From Kordiimonas aestuarii (lineage in GTDB: Bacteria > Pseudomonadota > Alphaproteobacteria > Sphingomonadales > Kordiimonadaceae), in assembly GCF_025574465.1 (NCBI RefSeq), contig NZ_JAOBPP010000021.1, forward strand, positions 1,054,001 to 1,118,000: a stretch of DNA of 64,000 bases, read 5' to 3'. Under the pieces are notes generated by a model. It did not search any database. It was not told the DNA's origin and worked only from the letters and a program-made list of their open reading frames with translations. How positions within the stretch are numbered: position 1 is the first letter of the stretch; each line of letters begins with the position of its first letter. Below, in pieces: positions 1 through 7,441 of this stretch. Both the position numbers and the translations under genes were made by a program.

Positions 1-1041
1 GGACAGCTCTTTGGCGTAGGCGTTCATGTTCATGACCGGCTTGGCGGCGTTTTCGGCAAGGCGTACCCATTCAATTGGCGTAACACCATAGTCGACGATC
101 GTCTGCATTTCCTCGTTTGGCTCGGCCTCGTCAGAAAGATCATAAAGGTCAAAGCGTGTGAGCTCAAAGTCGTTGAAAAAGGCTTTCTGGATGGCTTCGA
201 TTTGCGCGTCACGAGATTCCGGCGTGGTATCTTCGCGTGCGAAGGAGACCGAATTGGCAATCCCCATCACCTGCGACCACGCGGCCTGGCCATAACCGCC
301 ATAGCGAGAGCCCTGGTCGCGCTTGATTGAGGAAATCTGTTCACCGGAGGCGACGTTTTCACCAAGAGAGGCGCTTTCGCGCGTGGCATATTCAAGCATC
401 AGCCACAGCTGGTGCTTGAGCCGGATAACCTGTGAAATGCGATCATCGCCGAAGTCATAGTTTTCCTCGAGCGCGATGCGCACCTTTGCGGCTGCTTCAA
501 CAAGGTCGGTCATCACGTTGGTCGCGCTTCGGCCGTTGAGGTCACGTGCGCCTTCCATCTTGCCGAGGTCCTCGTCAATGGTGGAGAGCTGTGATTCGTA
601 TTTACCGAAAGCGTCGCGGAACTTCTGTTTGGTCTCTTCAAACCGGGCGGTCACCCCTTCATAGATTTTTTCATTTACGTCTTGCCCGTCAAAGGGTTCG
701 ATCTTTTCAAGCTTCTCGACAATATTGCCATAGGCGTCATCCACGTCCTGGCGACTATTGCTGATGATCTTTTCAAAATCGCTGCTTGCTGGCTGGGGCG
801 AACCATAGGACGTGTAGGTGGCGCCGCGTTCATCACTCAGCGCCAGCTTTAACTGGACAATGTCGTCGATAAGGGCGTTGACCTCCATCGAGCGTTCGGC
901 GCGCGCACTATTCTCAAGGGCAGTATCCATCCGCGCCCAGGTGAGCGAGATAACAATGACCATGAGCGTCGCGGTGACGAACAGTAGAAGGTTTCGAATA
1001 CTAAAGACTTTATTTTGCAGGATGTTATCAAGCGCCGCCAT
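1..1041 (-). CDS. Membrane-anchored sensor protein, N-terminal part (probable chemoreceptor)
   Basis: Reading leftwards from an ATG at 1041, the frame stays open for 347 codons to the window edge, so the C-terminal signalling part is missing. Residues about 14-35 form one hydrophobic segment, followed by a long, helical, hydrophilic region that would be periplasmic. It contains the phrase LALSDERGATY, which recalls the R/ERG-centred start of NIT-type (nitrate/nitrite-sensing) four-helix sensor domains. Such a layout is typical of methyl-accepting chemotaxis proteins and of some GGDEF or histidine kinase receptors. The output domain lies outside the window, so the class is an inference. The upstream spacer to 1280 is divergent with the next gene. 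Confidence 0.6.
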   Translation of the reverse strand, partial: MAALDNILQNKVFSIRNLLLFVTATLMVIVISLTWARMDTALENSARAERSMEVNALIDDIVQLKLALSDERGATYTSYGSPQPASSDFEKIISNSRQDVDDAYGNIVEKLEKIEPFDGQDVNEKIYEGVTARFEETKQKFRDAFGKYESQLSTIDEDLGKMEGARDLNGRSATNVMTDLVEAAAKVRIALEENYDFGDDRISQVIRLKHQLWLMLEYATRESASLGENVASGEQISSIKRDQGSRYGGYGQAAWSQVMGIANSVSFAREDTTPESRDAQIEAIQKAFFNDFELTRFDLYDLSDEAEPNEEMQTIVDYGVTPIEWVRLAENAAKPVMNMNAYAKELS

Positions 1042-1279
1042 TGTGGAGAGCCCCTCGTTTTTCAGCAAGCCTAGCTTTAAGATTATACGCTAACGTGCTC
1101 AATTCATTGCATAGTACAGTTAACGAAACTTAAAGACGGTACAATATGGGTGACATTTTTCGACGCCACCTCCCCCTAGTCGCGATAGTAACGCCTGATT
1201 TCTTGTTATCAACCGTATCCTTCTATAAATATCGCTGCATTGCGCCGATTGTTGCACATGAAAGGCCATCCGTATCGCT

Positions 1280-2470
1280 ATGGTTGATAAGATTGTAAAA
1301 ATGCAAGATTTAGTTGTTGTTGGCGGTGGGGCGGCGGGCCTTATGTGCGCCGCGGTTGCGGCAGCGCGGGGCCGGTCTGTTGTGCTTTATGAGCATAATA
1401 AAAAACCGGGTGCCAAAATTCTGATCTCCGGTGGCGGTCGCTGTAACTTTACCAATGAGGATGCAACGGCGACGGCTTATCTGAGCGAGAACCCGCATTT
1501 CGCCAAATCCGCGTTAAGCCGCTATACGCCGTGGGACTTTATGGACCTGCTGGGCAGGCATGGTGTGACATGGCACGAAAAGACACTGGGGCAGCTGTTT
1601 TGTGACCAGGGCGCCCGCCGGGTGCTCGAGGTCTTGCTGGCGGAATGTGAAAGCGCGGGCGCGGACGTACAAACCGGCGTGGCGGTCAAATCGGTACGGT
1701 ATGAAAGCGGTCGCTACGAGCTGGTGACAACATCCGGGCTGGTCTCGGCCGAGGCGCTTGTCGTGGCAACCGGGGGCTTGTCGATCCCGAAAATGGGCGC
1801 GACATCTTTTGCCTATGATATTGCCCGCCAGTTTGATGTGCCGGTCGTCGAACCGACGCCCGCGCTCGTCCCCTTCACTTTTGCCGACAGGGACCTTGCG
1901 TTCATGAAACCGCTTGCGGGGGTGGCGGCGGATTCCGTGGTGTCGTGCGGCAAGTCCAGTTTCCGCGAAAACCTGCTGTTCACGCACCGGGGCCTTTCCG
2001 GCCCGGCGATTTTGCAGATATCCAGTTATTGGCAGCCCGGGGAAGCCATCGCGCTGAATTTGGTGCCGGACGAAGCTGATATCGCGGGCTGGTTGAAGGC
2101 CGCGCGGGATAGCAGGCCCAAAGCCGTGCTCAGGACGGTCCTCAGCGAAAAGCTGCCCACCCGGCTTGCCGAAGCGCTGGCAGAAGCGTGGCCTGGGATC
2201 ATGGCGTCCATGTCGAACAAGACGCTGGAGGCCATCGCGGAAAAACTGAGCCGCTGGCAGCTCGTGCCCTCAGGCACTGAAGGCTTTGCCAAAGCGGAAG
2301 TAACACGCGGCGGCATCGACACCGCCGCCCTCAGCTCCAAAACGCTTGAAGTCAAAAGCCAGCCCGGATTGTATTTCATCGGCGAATGCGTGGATGTGAC
2401 CGGCTGGCTGGGGGGCTATAATTTCCAGTGGGCATGGGCAAGCGGCTGGGCCGCCGGTCAATATGGTTGA
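1280..2470 (+). CDS. yhiN: YhiN/HI0933 (BaiN-like) family flavoprotein
   Basis: Protein of 396 residues with an N-terminal FAD-binding Rossmann motif GGGAAG at 15-20, a ribose-binding acidic residue at E38 and the family phrase ISGGGRCNFTN at 49-59. A second FAD-contacting stretch, GLYFIGECVDVTGWLGGYN, lies near the C-terminus. Length and motifs fit the HI0933/YhiN family of NAD(P)/FAD-dependent oxidoreductases, whose physiological substrate is mostly unknown. Two starts are possible, ATG 1280 or ATG 1301; neither has a strong ribosome site. The stop codon's last base is the first base of the target duplication of the Tn7-like element, so the gene itself is intact and seems to serve as the insertion landmark. 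Confidence 0.92.
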   Translation: MVDKIVKMQDLVVVGGGAAGLMCAAVAAARGRSVVLYEHNKKPGAKILISGGGRCNFTNEDATATAYLSENPHFAKSALSRYTPWDFMDLLGRHGVTWHEKTLGQLFCDQGARRVLEVLLAECESAGADVQTGVAVKSVRYESGRYELVTTSGLVSAEALVVATGGLSIPKMGATSFAYDIARQFDVPVVEPTPALVPFTFADRDLAFMKPLAGVAADSVVSCGKSSFRENLLFTHRGLSGPAILQISSYWQPGEAIALNLVPDEADIAGWLKAARDSRPKAVLRTVLSEKLPTRLAEALAEAWPGIMASMSNKTLEAIAEKLSRWQLVPSGTEGFAKAEVTRGGIDTAALSSKTLEVKSQPGLYFIGECVDVTGWLGGYNFQWAWASGWAAGQYG

Positions 2471-2474
2471 TTTG
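2470..2474. repeat. Left copy of 5-base target site duplication (ATTTG)
   Basis: ATTTG here is identical to 24410-24414. The first base is the final A of the yhiN stop codon. Five-base duplications are characteristic of Tn7-family transposition. Confidence 0.8.
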
Positions 2475-2491
2475 TGTGTAGAAACAATAAA
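2475..2491 (+). repeat. Left terminal inverted repeat of the Tn7-like element
   Basis: Seventeen bases, TGTGTAGAAACAATAAA, match the right end in inverted orientation with two mismatches (positions 4 and 8). The following 100 bases are very AT-rich, as expected for a TnsB-binding end region, but I could not delimit further sites here. Confidence 0.85.
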
Positions 2492-2597
2492 TTATGAAAA
2501 TTATTAATATTATTTGAACATTATGCTTAATATCTGAAAAAAGAATGAAAAATGAGTTGTGTTTTGGTATGCTTCCTGCCGGGAGTGCTCAGGAAAC

Positions 2598-2750
2598 ATG
2601 GCAAGCTATCGACAACTAAAGTCACTTGATGACTATCGTAGGGCGATCAGGAACGGTTATGGCTTGGGGTCTGGGGAAAACTATAAACCCTGGCTCCGGG
2701 TCCAAGATGTCAAAAGCTGTTCCCCATCAGCGCCTATGAGACAGATTTGA
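2598..2750 (+). pseudogene. tnsA: tnsA remnant (N-terminal fragment)
   Basis: Fifty codons start from an ATG preceded by AGGAAAC. They include the phrases GYGLGSGENYKPWLRVQDV and S, which align residue for residue with the N-terminal TnsA pattern G-x-G-x-G-x-x-Y-x-PWL-x-VQ-E/D-V-x-S of the Tn7 end-cleaving endonuclease. After about 40 residues the similarity stops and the frame runs into the IS3-type element and a TGA. Intact TnsA is about 270 residues with the nuclease active site further in, so the fragment cannot be functional. No TnsA-like continuation was found beyond the right end of the IS (4212-4457), which suggests an IS-associated deletion rather than a simple insertion. Confidence 0.75.
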
Positions 2751-2796
2751 GATATTGTTAAAGGAGGATTTTGGTCTCATCGTAATGACGTAAGGA

Positions 2797-3177
2797 ATGA
2801 GGATGAGAGCAAAATCAGCAAGTTCAAAAAGCGGCGCCGAGAAGGCGGTCAAGGACATCCGTTGGGCCAACCGGCGCAAGTTCAGCGCTGAAGAGAAGAT
2901 CCGTATCGTGATCGAAGGCCTGCGCGGTGAAAGTAGCATTGCGGAGCTGTGCCGCAGGGAAGGCATCGCCCAGAGCCTCTATTATAGTTGGTCGAAAGAG
3001 TTCCTTGAGGCTGGCAAGAAGCGCCTTGCAGGCGACACTGAACGCGCCGCCACCACCGACGAGGTCAAAACCCTGAAGCGCGAGACACGCGACCTCAAGG
3101 AAGCGCTGGCGGAGCAGATGCTTGAGAACCGGTTGCTCAAAAAAAGCATGATCGGGGATGGGGAAGACCCCGCATGA
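2797..3177 (+). CDS. IS3-family transposase OrfA (helix-turn-helix, leucine zipper)
   Basis: Protein of 126 residues. Residues about 29-75 form the IS3/IS911 transposase helix-turn-helix (KFSAEEKIRIVIEGLRGE, then SIAELCRREGI). Residues about 88-120 form a leucine-rich coiled coil, as in OrfA proteins that multimerise. OrfA binds the terminal inverted repeats. Its stop overlaps the start of orfB as ATGA at 3174-3177. A run of seven A at 3139-3145 just before the end could let ribosomes slip by -1 and make an OrfAB fusion. Confidence 0.9.
   Translation: MRMRAKSASSKSGAEKAVKDIRWANRRKFSAEEKIRIVIEGLRGESSIAELCRREGIAQSLYYSWSKEFLEAGKKRLAGDTERAATTDEVKTLKRETRDLKEALAEQMLENRLLKKSMIGDGEDPA
3139..3145 (+). 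other. Candidate -1 programmed frameshift site (A7)
   Basis: Zero-frame codons read CTC AAA AAA AGC. The -1 frame is open from this point straight into orfB with no stop between 3141 and 3174, so slippage would give one OrfAB transposase. A7 slippery runs are the usual way IS3 elements make their active transposase. Here the ATGA overlap would also allow a separate OrfB. Confidence 0.55.
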
Positions 3178-4154
3178 GGTATCCCGGCGCTGAGAAGCGT
3201 GAGATCATCCGGCTGGTGGGCGAGAGCCACCTGCCGGTCAAGCAAACACTGGAGATGTTGGGCGTGTCGCGCCCGACGTTCTATCGCTGGCTGGACAAGC
3301 TGGAGACGGACGGCCCGGACGCACTGGATGACAAACCATCTGTGCCCGGCAAGGTCTGGAACCGCATACCAGAGAAAATTCGGCAGCAGGTCACTGACAT
3401 GGCCCTTGAACAGCCTGATCTGTCACCCCGCGAACTGGCGGTGCGCTTCACTGATACACAGAGATATTTTGTCTCTGAGGCCAGTGTGTATCGCATGCTC
3501 AAGGAACAGGATCTGATCACCAGCCCCAACTGGGTGGTGATCAGGGCGGCTGATGAGTTCCGGGACAAGACAACGGCATCCAACCAGATGTGGCAGACGG
3601 ATTTCACTTACCTGAAGGTCATTGGCTGGGGCTGGATGTATCTGTCCACCATCCTGGATGATTACAGCCGTTATGTGATCGCCTGGAAGCTATGCACGAC
3701 CATGAAGGCCGAGGATGTGAAGGATACGCTCAAGCTGGCCCTGAAGGCGTCAGGCTGTGACAGAGCGAAGGTCAGCCATAGGCCGAGACTTCTCAGTGAC
3801 AATGGTTCGTCCTATGTGGCGGAGGAATTGGCCCACTTCCTGGAACGCCAGAAGATGAGCCATGTGCGCGGTGCCCCCTATCATCCGCAGACGCAGGGAA
3901 AGATCGAGCGCTGGCACCAGACGCTGAAGAACCGACTTCTGCTGGAGAACTATTATCTGCCGGGGGACCTCAAGCGGCAGATCGCCAGCTTCATCGGGCA
4001 CTATAATCACCAGCGGTATCATGAAAGCCTGAACAATCTGACACCTGCCGACGTCTACTTCGGTAGAGGACAAGCCATTCTGGAGAAAAGGAGAAAGATC
4101 AAGGAAGACACCATCAGGCAAAGACGCTTGCTTCACCAGATGCAAGCTGCCTAA
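3174..4154 (+). CDS. IS3-family transposase OrfB (DDE integrase core)
   Basis: Protein of 326 residues: an N-terminal HTH_21-like region, then the retroviral-integrase-type core. The catalytic triad is visible as D143 (in WQTDFTYL), D209 (in LLSDNGSS) and E245 (in GKIERWHQ), giving the D-D(35)E spacing typical of IS3. The frame is intact. Expression is by translational coupling at the ATGA overlap or by -1 frameshift fusion to OrfA. It catalyses strand transfer at the IS ends. Confidence 0.93.
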   Translation: MRYPGAEKREIIRLVGESHLPVKQTLEMLGVSRPTFYRWLDKLETDGPDALDDKPSVPGKVWNRIPEKIRQQVTDMALEQPDLSPRELAVRFTDTQRYFVSEASVYRMLKEQDLITSPNWVVIRAADEFRDKTTASNQMWQTDFTYLKVIGWGWMYLSTILDDYSRYVIAWKLCTTMKAEDVKDTLKLALKASGCDRAKVSHRPRLLSDNGSSYVAEELAHFLERQKMSHVRGAPYHPQTQGKIERWHQTLKNRLLLENYYLPGDLKRQIASFIGHYNHQRYHESLNNLTPADVYFGRGQAILEKRRKIKEDTIRQRRLLHQMQAA

Positions 4155-4211
4155 ACTGAAACACAAACCTGAGACCAAGCCTCCTGAGCAATGGGGAGAA
4201 AATGTCTCAAA

Positions 4212-4457
4212 TGTTCTGACGACGGACATATACGAACCCCAAGCCATCGTTTTCACAGGGTTGCCTCTTGAAACCCCTTGGAACCCTCAGCCAATATGGC
4301 GTATGGAAGTTGATGCAACTACCGTAAGGCCGACGGGCCGAACGTTTCCGGGGGCCTTAAAGAATTGTTGTAAGATGCTTTTACGGCTGCAATTATGCTG
4401 TTAATTGTACGTTGTTTTCTTGCCCTTGTAACTCCTTGTGCAGAGGAAATCCCTTAG
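4212..4457. other. Intergenic stretch between IS right end and first cargo gene
   Basis: A frame open from 4213 to 4404 on the plus strand shows no recognisable family and no ribosome site. The segment is probably leftover DNA from the deletion that removed tns genes, plus the promoter of the following cargo gene. I see nothing else in it. Confidence 0.4.
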
Positions 4458-5687
4458 ATGAGCTTTTCGAAACACCCCGTCGGCGTCGTGGGGACATTCG
4501 ACGTTCCAAACTATGGGGATTTGCTTTTTCCATTGGTCGCATCCTTCAAGCTTGGTCTCGGGGATCACGAACTTCTCGCTGTATCACCCAGTGACAACAA
4601 AGTTTATTTCGAGGACGCGAAACCGGCAACCACGCTGGATAACCTTTTAAAGCATGACATCACCCCGACAGCTTTCTTGATTGGAGGCGGAAACATTGTT
4701 CATGCCGGTACTGCGAACATGCCCGAACATTATGCAGGTGACCTCGACCGATCCGCTTATGCGTCGTTATGGCTCGGCACTGCGACCATGGCCGCATTCT
4801 ATAATTCTCCCTTGATCTGGAATGCTCCTGGCGTCCCTCTGCCGTTTAGCCAGATGGCAGGTCATGCAATGAAGCATGTCTTGAGAGCCAGTAGTTATGT
4901 TTCGGTAAGGGATCAGAAGAGCCTCGATAACCTTGACGCGCCAGAAGACGTGGATGTTGCCCTGGTGCCCGACACCATTTTCAGCCTGCCTGAACTTTGG
5001 CCCAAGAATGGCTTGAAGGAGCGCTTCCGTACGCTGGTGCGTGAACATGGCGGCTCGGTTGCAAAGAGATATATGGCTGTCCACGTAAAGGCACGTTCGC
5101 TGGACCGGGACTATAAGTTTATGGCCGAACAATTGGATGGGTTCTCCAGCAAAATGCAGGTCATACCGGTCCTTCTCGCGCTGGGTCATTGTCATGACGA
5201 TCACCTGGCTGCGGATAAAATTTCTGGCCTGATGACAGCCAGTCATCTTAATTTCGCCCGGTTGACCAGCCTCGCGGACGTTGCCGCGACGCTTGCAGGC
5301 AGCTGCGCCTATGTTGGTGCGTCAATGCACGGGTACATAACCGCGGTCAGTTACGGGAATCCGGCACGGATTATCGGCAAGCCAGACCTTCCGAAGAACC
5401 GTGCGGTTACAAAAATGCTGAACAGGGAGCAGGATTTTCTGGGAAGCTGGGAGGTGGCGCTGGACCTACCCCTGTCCTGGATGCAGGAGGACGCGAGCGC
5501 GACACTCGCATTGATCGCGGACGATATCGTGCCGCGGCTGGATCAGCACTGGACTACAATCGGCCAGATCATCCGGGAAGGAGATGATGCAAGGGTTGTC
5601 TTCAGAAACAGGTTGGCGCGGTTGCTGCTCCGGTATCAGATCAGGCATTCGGGCATCAGCCAGTTTATGACCATCTTCACTGAGTAG
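4458..5687 (+). CDS. Polysaccharide pyruvyl transferase family protein (copy 1)
   Basis: Protein of 409 residues with the family marks of PF04230: NYGD at 18-21, a glycine-rich IGGGN at 75-79 and GASMHGYI at 287-294. These enzymes adopt a GT-B-like fold and typically transfer pyruvate ketals to sugars; relatives act in exopolysaccharide and teichoic acid decoration. The start is preceded by AGAGGAAATCCCTTAG, a plausible ribosome site. It is the first cargo gene after the IS and the only plus-strand gene before a run of five minus-strand ones. A paralogue lies at 14900-16138 in the same island. Confidence 0.85.
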   Translation: MSFSKHPVGVVGTFDVPNYGDLLFPLVASFKLGLGDHELLAVSPSDNKVYFEDAKPATTLDNLLKHDITPTAFLIGGGNIVHAGTANMPEHYAGDLDRSAYASLWLGTATMAAFYNSPLIWNAPGVPLPFSQMAGHAMKHVLRASSYVSVRDQKSLDNLDAPEDVDVALVPDTIFSLPELWPKNGLKERFRTLVREHGGSVAKRYMAVHVKARSLDRDYKFMAEQLDGFSSKMQVIPVLLALGHCHDDHLAADKISGLMTASHLNFARLTSLADVAATLAGSCAYVGASMHGYITAVSYGNPARIIGKPDLPKNRAVTKMLNREQDFLGSWEVALDLPLSWMQEDASATLALIADDIVPRLDQHWTTIGQIIREGDDARVVFRNRLARLLLRYQIRHSGISQFMTIFTE

Positions 5688-5741
5688 GGCATCGCTGCTC
5701 AACATTGTCTGGGAGACTGAGGCGCTGTCTTTTGCGCCGGG

Positions 5742-6533
5742 TCAAAACGCGACCTTGAAGAAGCGGCGGGAAAGGTCAGTATAAGCTCGAATATCAGCAG
5801 GATTCAAGAGGCCTCGCGGCGCGGATTCAAGGTCGAATGTGCCGTGGTCGCGCCCCGAGATCAATGTTGCGCTGCCCCTTTGCTCGCCTGTCTGGGCAAC
5901 ACTTCCATCAATGTACCGAATGGTCAGGCCGATCCTGCGGTCTTCCCCTGCGGCCGGTTTTGATCCGTGAATGATCTGGCAGTGATGCAGGCTCATCTCA
6001 CCGGGGTTGAGCACTAGTGGCGCGGCAGAACCGACTTCGCCGTCTGCAGCGACATGTTCGCCTGCGGGCAGCATGTTACTCGGTGTCGGGCTGTTGGTAT
6101 GGGGCAGAAGTGACCGGTGGCTGCCCGGTATCACTTCGAGGCAACCGTTTTCCGGCACCGACGGAGTCAGTGCCAACCAGGCTGTCAGGCCCTTTGGTTC
6201 GGTCAGGTTCCAATAATACGCATCCTGATGCATTGATACGAACTGTCGGTCATTTGGCGACTTGGCAAAAAAACCGACTCCCCAGCACAACAGATCCTCG
6301 CCCAGCACGGCTTTGACCGGTTCAATAATGCGTCGGTCGTGAACCAAGTTCCATATCCAGGGCACCAGCAGGTGTATTTTGATATTCCACAGCGGCTTGA
6401 TCCTGCCGTGCGATCTTGTTTCGAGTTCGGCAAACGCGGCCAGCACGCGCACTACCTCTTGCTCGTCGAGCACAGGATAGGGCGAAGCATAACCGTTCTC
6501 ATGGAAAAATTCTGGTGTAGTGCAGGATTGCAT
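5742..6533 (-). CDS. Phytanoyl-CoA dioxygenase (PhyH) family protein, copy 1
   Basis: Fe(II)/2-oxoglutarate dioxygenase of 263 residues. The metal triad is visible as H102 and D104 (in SMHQDAYYW) and H189 (in QIIHGS); an arginine shortly after (R200 or R206) would bind 2-oxoglutarate. PhyH enzymes hydroxylate fatty acyl groups and many natural products. The frame extends to 6641, but that would overlap the neighbouring gene by 94 bases, so I take the internal ATG at 6533, which lies 14 bases after the neighbour's stop. It is translated directly after the second PhyH gene, and the two probably act on the same or successive intermediates. Confidence 0.85.
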   Translation of the reverse strand: MQSCTTPEFFHENGYASPYPVLDEQEVVRVLAAFAELETRSHGRIKPLWNIKIHLLVPWIWNLVHDRRIIEPVKAVLGEDLLCWGVGFFAKSPNDRQFVSMHQDAYYWNLTEPKGLTAWLALTPSVPENGCLEVIPGSHRSLLPHTNSPTPSNMLPAGEHVAADGEVGSAAPLVLNPGEMSLHHCQIIHGSKPAAGEDRRIGLTIRYIDGSVAQTGEQRGSATLISGRDHGTFDLESAPRGLLNPADIRAYTDLSRRFFKVAF

Positions 6534-6547
6534 ATTGACTGCTCTGG

Positions 6548-7408
6548 TTACCACGTTGTTTCGGCTGTGCGCGTCAGGTGATAGGTTTGTTTGCTCTGCA
6601 TCAAATGTTTCCCCAAACGGCGTACGCTTTCCTGGTGGCATGCTTTCGCTTGCTCAGGCGTCTGATTATCTGGTGCTGACGCATGTGCTGCCAGTGTGTT
6701 GTCGACGCCGGTGACTGGGGAACAGATCAGATCCCCAAGCATAGCTCCGGTTTCATGTTCAGCTGAGCTGACGAAACGCATGGAAAAGCCAACACGGTTT
6801 AACGCTGAACGATTTCTATCGGAGCCGTGAACTGTAAGGCTGTCATGAACCGATGCTTCGCCAGGGCGGAGTGTCATGGTAACCGTGCGGGTTTCGTCGG
6901 GTGACACGGACAGCACTTCGTTCAGGCCGAGCATGTTGGCGGCGGTGCGGCAGGTCTCATGGTCCAGGAGCTTGTTATGGCGTCCGGGCACCACCTGTAC
7001 AGCGCCGTTTTCGGCTGTGCTAGGAGTTAGTGCGAGCCAGATCGTGATGGCGCGTCGTCCCCCTAGTCCCCAGTAGGTTGCATCCTGATGCCAGGCGACA
7101 TGGCTGGTCTTATCCGCAGGCTTGTCGATGATACTGGTCGCAAAGCAAATAGCGTCGGGCCCGAGTATATGATCAACGATCTTCAGGACATTGGGATGGG
7201 AAACCACGTCCCAAAAAGGTTGAAACAGGATATGTGGATTGCGCTTTTGCAGCGAGGTCATTGGTTTTCGGCCAGAGCCATAACCTTCCAGCAGGTTGGT
7301 GAGTTCTGCCACATTGTGTTGGTCGACGAGTTGCAGTGGGAAACTGTAGCCCTGTGTGTTAACCTCATTTGCAGCCTTTTCGATCGCTGATATTTGTATA
7401 CTGCTCAT
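6548..7408 (-). CDS. Phytanoyl-CoA dioxygenase (PhyH) family protein, copy 2
   Basis: Protein of 286 residues with the iron ligands H107 and D109 (in VAWHQDATYWG) and H194 (in TVHGSDR), and R205 or R211 as the likely 2-oxoglutarate anchor. It resembles copy 1 in layout but is clearly diverged, so the pair is an old duplication or two recruits. It sits 33 bases after the tandem methyltransferase gene and 14 before PhyH copy 1, in one minus-strand operon. A hydroxylation of the island's product is inferred; the substrate is unknown. Confidence 0.87.
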   Translation of the reverse strand: MSSIQISAIEKAANEVNTQGYSFPLQLVDQHNVAELTNLLEGYGSGRKPMTSLQKRNPHILFQPFWDVVSHPNVLKIVDHILGPDAICFATSIIDKPADKTSHVAWHQDATYWGLGGRRAITIWLALTPSTAENGAVQVVPGRHNKLLDHETCRTAANMLGLNEVLSVSPDETRTVTMTLRPGEASVHDSLTVHGSDRNRSALNRVGFSMRFVSSAEHETGAMLGDLICSPVTGVDNTLAAHASAPDNQTPEQAKACHQESVRRLGKHLMQSKQTYHLTRTAETTW

Positions 7409-7441
7409 GTCATCAAGGTCCGTATGCGGGTGTAGCGGTGG

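Larger units (their letters stand above)
2746..4211 (+). mobile_element. IS3-family insertion sequence
   Basis: Two overlapping transposase frames are bracketed by partly matching inverted sequences: TTTGAGATATT (2746-2756) against AATGTCTCAAA (4201-4211), and inner AGGAGG...GGTCTCA (2762-2779) against TGAGACC...CCTCCT (4170-4185). The exact ends are uncertain by a few bases. I see no 3-4-base duplication at any plausible end, consistent with a deletion next to the element that removed most of the Tn7-like transposition genes. Confidence 0.75.

Noticed and set aside
4213..4404. 64-codon plus-strand frame right of the IS, considered as the rest of tnsA or another tns gene
   Set aside because: No TnsA, TnsB, TnsC or TniQ features and no start signal; too short to support.
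5721..5738. GGCGC/GCGCC hairpin between convergent genes as a terminator
   Set aside because: Stem of only five bases with no T-run on either strand.
5742..6641. Longer start for PhyH copy 1
   Set aside because: Would overlap the other PhyH gene by 94 bases, and the extra residues show no PhyH similarity.
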